Assembly (NCBI RefSeq): GCF_015706575.1 | Contig: NW_024037055.1 | Coordinates: forward strand, 13,244,262 to 13,308,261 | Source: Patiria miniata | Taxonomy: Eukaryota; Echinodermata; Asteroidea; Valvatida; Asterinidae | DNA length: 64,000 nucleotides | Reading direction: 5' to 3' | Shown: positions 12,806 through 26,400 of the stretch, piece after piece | Position numbering within the stretch: the stretch's first letter is position 1 | How the letters are laid out: every line of letters begins with the position of its first letter | Notes under the pieces: generated by a model | The model's input: the letters and a program-made list of their open reading frames with translations, nothing else | What the model was told of the DNA's origin: nothing | Databases searched by the model: none | Translations under genes and position numbers: made by a program

Positions 12806-13375
12806 AGATTGAATTTCTTTGGGGTAATATAGGTACCGGAGTCTTATATAGCCCACGTATCTACCAACAATTTGGTACTCGCTGGTAATTATGTCTATTT
12901 TTAAGGACAGGTACAAGCAGTTTACCTGTGGGTATCATCACTGCAGTGTTCCAGTGGTTCATGAGTTTAATGTGAATCTGTACAGGATCAAACAATTTTT
13001 TTTTGCTTTTTCGGGGCATTTCTTTACCAATATTTTTTTGATTAAAATGTTTTTAATTTTGAACATGTTATTTTATTTATTTGTGATTTGAATGCCCCCC
13101 CCCAAAAAAAAGGTTCGAGAACGTATCTTAAGGCTCCCTTAATTAAGTACACACAGACCCATTTGTTGCCAGAAAAAAAATGCTGCCCAGCACATGCTTG
13201 GCAACATCCAAGTGGTAGTAAGGGCTCTTATTATAATTACAGAACTGGCCAACTTTGAGCGAACTGTGTGACGCGTGTTCGTACGATACCCATGCCCTAA
13301 AAAGCAGTACAGACCCACTGATTGACAGGCATTTTACAGGGTCCGGGTGTGTTCAAGGCACCGGCGATTGGCAGT

Positions 13376-13450
13376 TGATTCGTGGACTGGTTGGAAGTAG
13401 TCCTGACTTCTAATTAGGTGATCCGAGTTCGAATCCCAGTGAGCGTTTTT
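13376..13450 (+). tRNA. Degenerate tRNA-Arg(UCU)-like sequence, probably a pseudogene or SINE head
   Basis: The anticodon arm cctga-cttctaa-ttagg pairs and would carry anticodon TCT. The B-box-like gagttcgaatccc follows, and a T5 run comes right after. The acceptor stem and T stem do not pair well, so a functional tRNA is unlikely. Confidence 0.35.
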
Positions 13451-13459
13451 CACTTCTCA

Positions 13460-15240
13460 TTTTACCTTTTAAACAAAAAGTGAGAAATGAATATTTCTCA
13501 CAAGACACAAAGCCTATATTGGGTTTGTTTGTGGAGAAAAAGACATCAGGTATGCATGTAATCGGTCATAAATGGTTGCTAAGGCAAAGCGTCTGTCATT
13601 AAGCAAAGCTAATCCGTTTACGTACTTAGACGATATAGCAGAGCAGTGAAATTCATGAACCACACAAAACATGGCCTTTTAAACGTTGTATTTATCCGAA
13701 AATATGCTATGTGTGATTGAAATTGCAACGGAAGAGAAAACTCTCAGCTTCATGTGAAAAAAAATCACCGTCATCGATGCCGAAACGTCAATACTGGTTA
13801 CTGGTATAGCTGACCTTCAAGTCGGGAAGACATCGTTCGAAAACTTCCCCAAATCTATACGTATTTATATCAATTTCTAGGAATTTCACGAGTAGTTGAA
13901 CACATCATCTAAGTATGTTCCGAATTTCAGCTTCTATAATCTGTTGTTGCCAACGCTAGTGTTACACCTTGAACTATCTCCAAGGAAAATAATGTCAACG
14001 AGGATTTTCTGCCTGCTCAACCCACGTGCATTGTTCAGCAAAGCCCGTAAACGTTACGGTTGACCGATTTCGGCCAAGCGACCCAATAACGTATGGCAGA
14101 TTGGCATATTCATTAGCGTCACTCGGCGTGTTTTGGCGTGGGTCTCGGTATCGACCAATTGAAACCAGCAAAAAGGGTGATATTTATCAATAAATAACTC
14201 ATGAAGGAGGCTTTTCTCCAAATTTGTACTGCACACAATAATGGATAGGAACCTTATTAATAGTCGTGAGGCTGGAAAAGATTGACAGATATTGCAAACG
14301 CCAGTGTTACAGCTTTCAAAAATGCACGTTGCCAGGCCTATTTTTTTCCAATTTCAACGAAAAGCAATTAACATATCAAAACGATTTTTTAGCACATACT
14401 TGGATCATTATAAGGGAAATAAATATTGAAAGTTGCATGACGATACGGTCTTCCAAACTGGAGAAATTAACTTTTAATGATTTCACCCGCCAACGTGAAC
14501 ATGTTTGTGTACATGTAGTTTCATTCAAAATAAAGTGCGTAACCTTTAGAAATCGCCCTTCACGACCACATGGCTGTAATGGACCTCTCAGAAGATGGGA
14601 AACGGATGTCGTTTGGGGGAAAAAATTGCAGCTTGGCCGTGGGTATAGTCTGATGAGTATCACCCGTTATCCACGAAGCCAAGTCTCCTGTATAACGTCT
14701 GATATGTCAAAGCATGCAGATTTATGCGATCTCGAGCCTCAGCCAATGGCAGTCGTCTTTACTAAATCGTGACGTCATTTCGTTCCAAAATCAAGACTAA
14801 AACTGCGATTGGTCAATTCGAATGCAGTTTTTTGTAATACAACAACAGCCGGGCGCGTGTCGCCTAACATAATACATAGCGTGTGACCGCAGCCTTTGTT
14901 TCTGTGTCTGTTTTTTTTTTTATCCATGTCTATGACGCGACAACAATAATCAACGACCCACCAATTATATGATGGGGATTTATTCAAGCGTTGTATAAAA
15001 TAAAATACTACAAATCAACTTTTCAAACCTGAAGTTGAGTGTGATTGTCGAGCTTTGACTAGGAAATATTGATGGGAGGGGTGGGGATATTTATTCATAT
15101 ATACCAGATCAAAGTTGTGAACAATTTTTTGTCAATATCAATGGAAAATATTCATTCCGAAATTAGCAAAATTTTCAACGTGAATGTTTAACACAGAAAA
15201 CATGTTATATACAATCAGATTCATTTTATGTCTTCATCAA
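13460..15240. other. Gene-poor stretch with a short dispersed repeat at about 14,730-14,850
   Basis: No exon is supported. The 168-aa frame at 14,266-14,772 has no domain-like composition and crosses the repeat shared with 7,965-8,100. Confidence 0.45.
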
Positions 15241-15245
15241 ACAAA

Positions 15246-15585
15246 ATGACCACTGATGGATTAACTTACCACTGGTGGATAAAAGACCACTGGTGGATAA
15301 AATGGCCACTGGTGGATAAACTTACCACTGGTGGATAAAATAACATCTGGGGGATAAAATGACCACTGGTGGATAAAATAACCTCTGGTGGATAAAATGA
15401 CCACTGGTGGATAAATGACCACTGGTGGATAAACTGACCACTGGTGGATTAAATGACCACTTAGGGATAAAATGACCACTTGTGGATAAAATGACCACTG
15501 GTGGATAAATGGTCACCGGTGGATAAACTTACCATTGGTGGATAAAATGACCTCTGGTGGATACAATTACTCCTGGTGGCTAAAT
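15246..15585 (+). repeat. Minisatellite, unit about 19-20 bp, roughly 17 copies
   Basis: The unit is accactggtggataaaatg, with variants such as accacttgtggataaaatg. The minus-strand frames across it (YPPVV repeats) come from the periodicity and are not genes. Confidence 0.93.
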
Positions 15586-15589
15586 GACT

Positions 15590-16178
15590 ACTTCAGAAAC
15601 GGTATCTATTAAACCTTAAACTTCTAGCAAAACAAAGCACCCGAGGATTATGACTTCCTCTCATTGCAATAAACAACATACTGCATAGCCATTCTTTGAC
15701 ATATTTTGGCTGGATAAATAACTCAACATCCTTCACAAATGGTATGCTTGCTCATGAAAAGAAAGTTTATTATCTACGGTACAATAAATTTAATACAATT
15801 TGGTCAACCATTCAAACCGGGTAACATTCAAATTTGTATTCACTTCATCACAAATCATCCACTTAGCTATTCAACTGAAATGTGACCAAAGCGCTGCTTT
15901 AGCATTGTTTGTGCCCCGATATGTGCGACTTCATATGCCCAGTTATGTGCGTCTCACTGCTGTCATTTTCGGGAAAAGAGGAATTTACCATCATTTCCTC
16001 GCGATGGTTAGGACCAAACCATCATGATTTCAACAGAAACGTATGCTTTGCATCAAGAAAATGATGAGACATTTTCAGTAGAATTAAAAAGGATATCTAC
16101 TCAGCTGAAATTTCGACAGGTTAGTTCTTTTTTAGCCTATTTCAGATTCATTGTATTGTTCCTTGAATCAGCAAAGAC
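15590..16178. other. No gene recognised between the minisatellite and the next MITE
   Basis: Short frames only. Confidence 0.45.
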
Positions 16179-16361
16179 CAGTGGCGTAGCTACGGGGGGG
16201 GGGGGGGGGGGGGGACACCCCCCCCCATGAAACCTTGTCGCCCCCCCCCCCCTGAGATTTTGAGTTTGGAAAAAAACTCATTGATCTACATGACGCCCCC
16301 CCCCATGAAATGTTTCAGCCCCCCAGCGCCCCCCACTGAAAAATTCCTGGCTACGCCACTG
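16179..16361 (+). mobile_element. Short hAT-type MITE, 183 bp
   Basis: The termini are cagtggcgtagctacg and ctggctacgccactg. The target duplications gcaaagac and acaaagac agree at 7 of 8 bases. The core is a G run of about 20 followed by several C runs. Confidence 0.88.
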
Positions 16362-16499
16362 ACAAAGACCCATCTTAATGGTGTCCATTACCTCCAACTT
16401 GTGAATCTTTTGATTACAACTTCTACTTACACATCTGAGTTTCATGAAGCAATTAGTTTCTCAAGGCAATCTGTCATGACCACAAATCATGGATGATTT

Positions 16500-17170
16500 G
16501 CAACATAAATGTTTAACCAATTGAATTTGAAGTGATTTGTTAACACACATGCTATGTGGTTTATCTTTATATTTTAAATATCAGGACAATTTTCAGATAA
16601 TTTTCAGAAACTTAATGAAGCCAAATTCCACAGAAATCCAAGGGCTTCGTTGTCTAGTGATCATAATCAGTGTAATTTTTGTTTTCATTTTGTTTTGTTT
16701 TGTTAGTTGACTATTCTATTTATCTGTTTTACCAGTATTAAATGAATTTAAGCTTTGTAATAAAATTTAAACAGGTTTTAAAACCACTGTTTTTGCATCA
16801 GAGCAGTTACTTATAGTCATCAGAAGACGCCAATATTTCAAAGCAATATTTAAACTTCTTCTAAGTTTTAATAAACAGCTACTGACTAGAATCTGGGTAT
16901 AACAGGAAATGAAGATTACAAAAGCGTGAAAACGTTCCATTCCTTGCTTCTTTGTCTGATGTCTAATTCAGTCCTTTGACAAACCGCTGTTTTTTGTTTT
17001 CTCGGTGCTCTTTTCACCGTCTAGGAAATTTTTTTAAATTAATTTAAATTTTTATCGGGGAGGTAAATTGGATCTGCATGGGTTAAGGTTTGTATAAAAT
17101 CTTCTTGTGTACTATTTCAACAAACAATCAATATATCAGGTTATATGATCCATGATGAACAAAATTCACA
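16500..17170. other. AT-rich intergenic stretch downstream of the large gene
   Basis: I see no gene or repeat end. Confidence 0.45.
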
Positions 17171-17176
17171 TTTATT
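17171..17176 (-). terminator. Candidate polyadenylation signal AATAAA of the large gene
   Basis: On the minus strand AATAAA lies about 210 bases after the exon 40 stop. It is the first canonical signal I see downstream, which would give a short 3' UTR. Confidence 0.45.
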
Positions 17177-17384
17177 TTTTTTATATTCCTCAACGTCACA
17201 CTTGTAAAAATACTTGGGTGTTTATCACACGTGTGATCATCAACATGTTTTTAGCCTGATTGATCAGAAGTTTTGTGGGGAGATTTATACTGTAAAAAAA
17301 GTTTCCCCTTTTCTGGGATTTGCTGATGGACTTGAATTTCCAGGGAAACATAGGTAGACAGAGATAGAGTGTCTTTTTGATCAG

Positions 17385-17456
17385 TTAAACCACTGAATCA
17401 TCGACATCCACAAGTAGGTCAGTGTCTCCGAAGTTCATACAGGATTGCAGGGGTGG
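17385..17456 (-). CDS. Exon 40: terminal coding exon with PDZ-ligand-like C terminus
   Basis: The acceptor is tattttctccacag, with a long pyrimidine tract, and it joins exon 39 in phase 0. It encodes PPLQSCMNFGDTDLLVDVDD then SVV and a TAA stop. D-S-V-V fits the class I PDZ-binding consensus [S/T]-x-hydrophobic at the C terminus. A cDNA would settle whether exon 40 or the 19,025 stop is used. Confidence 0.72.
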   Translation of the reverse strand, partial: PPLQSCMNFGDTDLLVDVDDSVV

Positions 17457-20400
17457 CTGTGGAGAAAATACGGTTGAAACATTATTTGCAAAAATAATTT
17501 AACACAATAGGTCTGATGCACACCAGTTGAAGCAGTAATGTAGCTTTGGCAATTTTATTAAGAACCCTAACAGAGCTCAACCCATCAAACCCCAACAGCA
17601 TGTTTTGTTGGAATCTGTCAGGATGGGTACAGTACCCCTAACCTGACAGTCTTTTACATTGGGTTGGCAAACCTCCAGAATCAAAGTCAGAAATATGTGA
17701 GTGCAGTTTCCCATATGGTGTTGGAATTTGCCAGGATGGGTAGTTCCTAGTAAAGCATGCTGGGGAGTTTTGGTTAATAGGCTTATTCAGCAAATGTTAC
17801 AATGAAGCAAAATAACCAGTACTTGTCTGTTGTATGAAAAGCGTTGATTTTATTTTTCATTTTTTACTTTATAATTACAAGAGTTAACAAAGAACTTAAA
17901 ATTAATTGGAGAATAAAAGCTGTAACCTCTACAATGATACCGTCTGTCATTTTCAACTGGTCCCGAGCACGGTTGAGCTCACCGCTGGGCAAGAGCAATC
18001 AGGGGAGAGGCAGAGATGGCACAGGGTTGAGAATTTTGAAGTGTTGAATGTTCGTTTTCACCCCAGCATTGCCCAGTGGCCACCCCAGAAATTTTGTCTA
18101 GTGTAAAAAGGCCTCAATACTCCTAACATTTTGACTTTCAGGTTTATTCCTGGGCCACACTGTATGTTATTATTGTATGGATTCCAATATAAGTGCTTTG
18201 AACAGAAAATTTTATATATACAATTTGACTCTTCCATTTGAATAATAGGTTTGGACAGCTCAGATACAAAAGTGCGGGTAATAATACGTGGAAATTGCAA
18301 GTATCTAGGTCATCTTTCCTTGTGATCAATTGGTTTCAATGATCAATGAGTTTCAGTTAACGATTGCTAAGCTCAATCATGACATTGCTTAGGCCCAAAA
18401 AAAAGTCTCCGGTTTCTGGTATAGAGCTTGCCCCAAAAGTGGTGCGGCAACGCGGTTTTTTTTTTACCTGTTTTTTTTTTTGCTTCAAATGTCGGCTGAT
18501 GACTGCAAATGGTGCCCGACTAAACTTAGTGCAAATATAATGGGAGTCCAGAGAGGCTACATAAAGCTTATTCTCGATCATAACCCCAACTAAAAACACG
18601 TTAAAACTGTGCAGCAGCAGGATTCCAGTCAAACCAGTGAGTTTGGCGGTTTTGAGACATCATCTTTTATTGAAAAAAAACCCCCTTTTTCATTTTGCCG
18701 ACGTGCATGGCTACGGCGACGCGCACGCATACCAGAAACCGGAGACTTTTTTTTTGGGCCTTATAGTCATTTGGTGATTTAAAAAAAGTTAAATAGGTCT
18801 CTCTCAAATGACGTCACTTCCTACATTTCAAATTTTGGGCATCAAATTAATATCATGACGTGAAATTTCAAGCAACATGCGCGCGTGTTAGAACATTTTA
18901 GACACTGCGCAAACATGCACCAGATGGCGTTGAACACGCAGTTGTAATTTTTGAAGATAGCTGTCTATGAGAGGGGTCTTCTTATCCCTATCCCAAGATA
19001 AAACAAGCCAGGGCATTTTTTCTTTTACTTAAAAACTTCTTTTACTTTTACTTTGCTTGCCAAGTAAAAGGTACCTACCTGTTTCTTTTGGCTGACATCC
19101 TCGTTGCAGGAGAATGGAGACGTCTGCAAATCCAGCATCTCCTCCTCTTCACCAGCTTCAACATCCTTCTGACTCGGTTCGTCCCATTTGGCTGCTTCTT
19201 GGGATGCTCCACCCTTGCAAGCAGAATCGGCATCATCCTGGAGACTTCCCCAGCTCTGAGCAGGCAAGGTTGGATCTGCCCACTTGTCAGCCAAGGCAGG
19301 GCTCTCAGATGAACCATCAACATCAGTAGAAGTCCAAGCAGGACTTTCGCCATCTACAATGGAAGCTGCTCCAGCTACGAGAGAAGCATCTCCAACAGCG
19401 TTGGAACGCCTAAGGCCAGACCAAGGCCTTTTGGTTGCCTTCTTGCTGGACTTCTTGGAAGAGCCATCAGAACTTGCAGAGCATCCAGAGCCTGCTGACT
19501 TGGGCCTCTCTTGGGATGATGAGCTTGCTCTACTGCTGGTACTAGGCTGGTTCTCATCACTGTCGCCATCTTTGAACTCACCAGGGCCGACAGCAAATAT
19601 GGAAGCATCAACAGCAAGGTTGGAGGTGCTGCCATCATCAGGCTCAGACATTTCATTCCATCTGTTAGTCAGATTGTTAATACTCTAGATGAATTCATCT
19701 ACTCAATCTGGGGTTACCCTTTTGCTTTATCAGCCTATGAACTAATATCTAAGGATTATTAAAAAGCCTATGTTTTATGTTAATGTTCACATACATTATA
19801 CATGTTAAGATTAACATGATTTTGAAAGTGCTACATGTAGAACTTCACTAAAACAATAGTCCCTACATTTGGGTTTCGTTTTTTTTACTCACCCAGTATA
19901 ACCCACACTGTGAAATTTATAATGCATTACCCAATAGTCACCGAGCACCAGAGACTGCCCTACCTATTACTCACTGTAGTGCCTAGGAACACTCTATGGT
20001 TTTATTGATGCTTCAGTGAGTAAACACAATGTTATACAATGTAGCACAGAGCAAATGGGTTACATTAATTTCATAAACTAACTGTTTAGGAGTTGTTAAA
20101 TCTTTTTCTCCACTTAACCCTCCGAGGAGCATAATCACTAACATTAAAATAAATATTTACATAATCAGTTACTTTTGCTTACTTTTTGGCGTGATGCCTC
20201 TTGTACACAATGAAGACCACAGCAGCAATGATGAACAGGATAAGAAGACTGCAGACCACACCAAGGGCTACCTTAGCTCTACAGAAGTTAAAGGATCCAT
20301 AAGATGAATGTTTCTTAGGGACATTTGATACAACTATCTACTGTTCTACTATCTTCTATCTTCTGTTTTAAGTATATAAAACAACTGAGGGAGCAGTAGG

Positions 20401-23400
20401 TGTGATGTCATTTTCAAAAAGACATGGCTCAGTTTAGGGGTTTTCTGTTGAAATTGTGAACCTAAAAATTTGCCGTTGAAACCATTTGTTAGAAAATTTT
20501 GCTCACTAGATTACTGCCGTGAAGTTACTGACACAACAAATCAACGCAGAAAACAAATATAAGACAGCAACATACCAAAACATTCCGGCAACTTTTGGTG
20601 CTGTAATAGCTGTAATAATATTATGAGGTTTCTGCCTGAAATGACATCACACTTCTGCTCATGAATATAGAAATTTGCATTAGCATAAAAACAAAAAAGG
20701 CTCCAAAATACCCTTGAAAATAGCAAAACGAATTCTAAAACTAACGTTATAAATGGGACACAAAATTTGGTGTATTTTTCAAAGATTGCATTAAAATACT
20801 TTTCATTGCATGGGCCCTTTGAAAAAAAGTGGTCAATATATGTCTGTTTGGCTTATTGTCTATAGTTAATTATCTGAAACATATAATTCAGGTTCAGAAA
20901 CAAACAGACAGTATTGAATACTGACGCCCAATGCAGGTCGTCGCACACCGGATCATTCAGCGGACACGCACACGCAAATCCATCGAGGTGATCATAGCAG
21001 ACGTATGGGTATTCACACGGTGTGGACTGACACTCATCGTAATCAGTCTGGCAGATGTCGCCCACCCAGCCGGGCTGACAGGCACAGAAGTAGAACTCAA
21101 AACTGCTACTTCTTGCTGGGGAGGTACAATTAGGGTCTTCAGTAGGACCTGTAATAAAAGTAATAATAATAATGGTGAATTAATAAACATACGTATCCAC
21201 CATTATTGGCACTGTAATCTGCTATATCATTATCACCCTTGCTCATTGGGCCGATTAAACACTAAAAACAAATCTCAGCTCCCTGGGAATGATACAGCTC
21301 GATTCTGCCATCTTGGTGCAAAGCAGCTACAAGCAATAACAATAACCATCTCTGCTCATTTACCTCCTAGGTTGGGAGAAGCAATGAGCAAAAAAGTATC
21401 TTGGCTGGACCCCAGGCTGGACTCGAACCCGTGCAGAATTACCCACAGACCATGAGTTAAGTGCTCCAGATCAGATGGAAAGAGGATTGACAAACACGTT
21501 CATTATTTTGTGCAATTAAAGCTAAACATCTTTTCAATAAACACAAAGGAGATGTGGTTGTGAGGTTATGGGTTTCCTTACTTTTAACTCGGTGAATAGT
21601 CTACTGCTTGTATTTTTTTCCCTTGAACAATGCTAGTATTTTTTTCATAACAATCCTTTCAAGCCCTTGTCGTTTACACTAGTGTCAAACTACGCACTGA
21701 TTTAGGAAGCAATTAACCCACCTCTGCAGATGCCTTCATGGATGCAAGGGTTAGTCAGCACGGCAATCTGTACCTCTAGTATCTGAGACATGGCTCCAGA
21801 CAGGTCCTCCGCCAAGACAAGGAAACTATCCCTGCCGTGGTAGTTAGGGTTTGGAGCATAGGTGTACATGGATGTTGTCCAACTCATGTCCTCCTAGAAG
21901 GAGATAAACATCACAGTGAAATGTGAGGGACTTATAGTGGGGTACTTTCAAGGGTTCTTGGTTCAACTCCTTAAGGAAAATATAAATAAAGCCTGTAGTC
22001 TATAATTTGTCTTTACTTACCCCGTCATGCGGTACCTCAAGTCCACAAGGGATGGTTGGCTCTTCGCTGTCAACAGAGGGCTCACTGCAGTTCTGGGTTG
22101 AGGGTACTTCTTCCGACTGGTGTGTTTCTTCCAGGGTTCCATACGATGGAGGCTGAGTTATAATGGTCAGGTTATCGTTGATGTCAGGGTCATAGGCTCC
22201 AAGCACAAGAGTCAGATCCTTGTAGGCGACGTTGGACCCGGTGTTCTGCTCAACTATGAGCTGCCGCAAAAACAAAGCAAAACCTTTGTAAATACGATCT
22301 GATAAAAGAACTGTAACAAGCTTGCGTCCATTCACAAGGGTTTACACAACTCTTGGGGAGACTGAGAGTACACATACCCTCTTCCAAAATGTAAACACTG
22401 TTTTTCTTTCAATTGGTTCCATGAGAATCTAACAAGCAACTGCAAAGTTTTTTTCATCACTGAGTTTTGTATCTTACCTTGTAGCTTGCTTCTCGCTCAA
22501 ACCCAAACCCAATTGAACAAACTTTTACCAACATTGACTGCTATTTAACATGATGTTTATGCCTGAGATGGTGAGGTCGTGGTCATGATTATGCTGATGT
22601 TTTATGGATATGGATATATTTATGGTTATATGATTTGCATATACTTATGATAAAGTTATTGTTGATTGACTTACCAGAGCATTCCGCCCATTTCCAACAA
22701 TGCTCCCATCCTGTGCACTGAACAAGGTCGGGTTATCATTGACAGGCTTGACCTCAATAAAAATGTTGACAGTGGTAGACAGGGGCGCTATCTCAGCAAA
22801 GGTCTGAACTTCTCTCACTGACAGAAATAATGAGAAACTAGAGTTTCGCGTTTGTTGAGTTACAAACGCAGAGTGGTCGGGCGGACAGCCTTTTCATTAT
22901 TCACTGCCCAGTTAAGTTAGGAATATATGTTTATGTAGAAAAAAGGATCACGAAATTAAATCACTTCAAGTACAATCAATGTTTCAAAAAAGTATCTTTA
23001 ACGGTGTGATAAATTTCAGTAAACATTCTATGTGCACAAAAAGTTATTTCTGGCTTGATGACGTCATCAGTCAAAAATGGTTAGTGAGTACTGATAAAGT
23101 TCGGAGAGGATAATTTTTCATTGTAAAGTTAAAATAACGTATGAAAATATGGGAAATATAATTGTTCGTATCAATAACATCTAACTTCCGCTTTGATGAC
23201 GTATTGATAACACCTAACTTCCGGTTTGATGACGTCACAGCATTAGAGATCCAAAGGTGAACATTGTTTTGGATATCATTATTTGGACTTCGAAGATATG
23301 ACAGGGATCAAATGATAGAATTAAATTAAAACTATGATCTTTTTCAAATTCTCCTTAAAGTAACTTCCGGTCTGATGACGTCATGAATTTGAAACCTTGC

Positions 23401-26400
23401 CAAGTTAATTGTGGTTAATCAGAGAATGTCAAGGGGCAATTTGGTAAAATTTGGACGGATGGTTTTACGATTAAAGAAGGGAAACTCTATTTTATGTGCC
23501 GATAGGGGGCGCCCTTTCGGATGATGACGTCATCACACTGTTTTTTGCGTCTTGCATTCCTCACTTAACACTTTCATAATATATATGTCTGTAGTAAAAT
23601 CCTTCCGCTTTTGAGTTATATTCAGTTTTTATTGCACTTCCGGTAACACCGGAAGTAAATGTCAAGCGGTTTTGCGTCCGGGAACACGAAATGTTTCCCA
23701 CGGCATAGTCTACAACCTCACGAAAAAACGAACATGATACTCTATTTAGTTCAAAAGATATAACGCAAACTATTTTGTCAAAATTTGCCCTTAAATCGCT
23801 TGTAATTTGATACCTGATGACATCATGATGACGAAACAAAATTTATAACATCTTCGTAACATGGTACAAGTTCACACAAGGTTTTGTGATCATACCGTGA
23901 ACCGTTCGGAAGAAATGTTGCTTAGTTTTGATGTCAGGCTAACGTCTTCATTTTGAATTCACCTAACTTTGACCTTCCGGTAGACCCAGAAGTAAAGGTC
24001 AAACGAGTTCACGTACAAGACAAAAAATGTTTAGCGATTAATGGTCTATCTGATCACAGAATACAGACATCATTGATTGTTTAGTTCAAGAGTTATAGGT
24101 GGAAGTAATTGGTCACTTTTTCAGATAAAGTTACTTGTCAAATTACTAAATTTGACACCTGATGACGTTATCATGACGTCATAGTAATATGCACCACTTC
24201 GGATGAGGGTCGATATATATTGCAAGTTACAAGTTCATACTATATACCGTTTAAGAGAAAACCCATGGGGAAGTATTGTCCGGAAAAAAGAAAGAGAGAA
24301 AGAAAGATTAATTGTAACAGATCCAACGAGTGGTCGGGTTGTGCCCGACCACTCAACAAGTAAAAATAAGTTGACTGGCAAAATGGATAAGATTGAGGAT
24401 CCTTCTTAAACCCAAAATCCCCCAGTAGTCCTGTAGTCTCCTGAGAACGATCAAAGCATACTGTCGTGTTACAGAACCAGTTCTTGAACCAAGAAAAAAT
24501 TGACTACCTGGTGCTAACGTGATTTCTTTACAACTTTCCACCACGCAAACCTTCATGTCTTACGTAAGATTAAGAATGTAGCAGTATAAGAGTCAGTTTT
24601 TTTCGTTCATTTTGATACCGGCACTGATTTTGTTGTTGTCAAAGTAAAACATTTAGCGTACAGATGACAAAACAACCCTTGAGTGGAAAGGGAAAAGGTG
24701 GCTATCTTGTGCAACAGTACGGACGGACACTATATATGTGCACACAATTAAGGTAGAGTGTAAGTCAAATATCTGACTGGACTAGGTTTGTTGTATAAGA
24801 GAAAGCATCCCAGTGTGGGCCTAAAATGACAGCAAGTTAAAAAACATAGACTTTTCCACATTAATGTAAGAAACACCGACATACTGGAACAAAAACCTGC
24901 ACGCACACTTCAGGGGACCATTGACAGTGGTTCTGTGACAGCATTCATCAGACACACTATATACATGTATGTTGGCATAGGACTATTTCCATGGGTATTG
25001 CTTTTTGGTTGACAAACTCATGTGTCTGGAACGTACCATCTACTGTCAAATAATATCCAATATTATTCACTTGCAAAGGGATCCCAATTAGTCAGATACC
25101 AGCCTCCAACCACCCCCACCTTTTTGGTACCAGAGCATGAATGGTCTGCTGGCAAATTTGCTGTCAACATCTCCCACCCCTATCAATTTGGTCTGGCAAC
25201 ACCCCCCAAAACTTCCCTATTCACACCAAACACCCTACACAGTCTGGTATTGAATATTTACTGAAGTCTCACCAGTGATTTGCAGGGTGGCGGTCCCCTG
25301 ACAATCCAGACATGGTGTGAAGCTCAGTACTCCATCCTTGGTGATATTAGCTTCTCCTCTCAGGTCTCCAATCTGGTCAACCTCAAAAGCAAGGATGTCA
25401 TCCTCGGGGTCGCTTACTAGAAGTGTGTAGACCAAAGTACCTGCGGAACAAACAGGTATATGGAAACCAATTGTAATGTAGTTCTGGCAATGAGGCTAAA
25501 GTTCACTTCAAATAAAGGAGTGTTCACGCATATAATTAACCAGCAAAAAAATGTATTATTATTTAAAGATCAGGTAGATCATTTGCCATTTGTTCGTTTT
25601 GTTTGGGTTGAAGCAATAAAAGGGTCCAAATCTATCGGTGCTAACTAACCTGATGAAGTTTTAGCTCAGTGAATGCTGTATATTGCAAGAAGTTGGCAAG
25701 TCATGTTTTGAATTGCGCCCGAAATCAGCATCCAGGACACAATCTCATTCAGCCATCTGCAGCTACGCGATGGGACGCAAAAACCGACGAATAATAACGG
25801 CCGCGGGCGCGTTGTGTCAACGCTTGCACGCACCCGTTCACAGACTTGCCGAATTACAAACCAACCTGTAACGGATGTTTCCAAAGATGCCTCACTTGAC
25901 ACATCTTTGGAAACTATTGTTTTCTTCAAAATGACAGCATGCCAGAAAGAATAATTTCACAGGGAGTTTACTGCCATTAATTACTATCTGTAAAACAAGT
26001 ACGCTTCTCAACAATAATTTTGTCAGTTACTTTTTGGAAAGCTGCAAATGATCTACTATTCTACTCTACCTTTAAAGGCTACGCATATAGACAAACCTTG
26101 GTCCTCATTCATGTAGAAGTATTCAGGCAGATCTGAGATTTCCGGCGGGTTATTTGGGATGGCAGTAGTGACCTGAGCCAGTGCAAAATGGGTCTCACGG
26201 CTGAAGAAGGGTGGGTCTGATGCCTGGCGTCGCTTGCGTGTCGCCTCTGTGGGTGATGAGACTGATGGAGACCTCGTAGAACAAACCTAGGAAGAACACA
26301 CATTGCTTTGTCACATAAAAAGTCCAAATAGTAAATGAATTTATGGTCTGGTGGAACCATGAACAGATTATCTTATTTGGTGTTTCTACATCTGCTATCA

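Noticed and set aside
14266..14772. 168-aa plus-strand frame
   Set aside because: It has no recognisable composition or splice context and overlaps a dispersed repeat.
15261..15516. Minus-strand frames with repeated YPPVV
   Set aside because: They are produced by the minisatellite periodicity.
15246..15585. Possible CRISPR-like array
   Set aside because: The units are contiguous with no unique spacers, and the DNA is eukaryotic.
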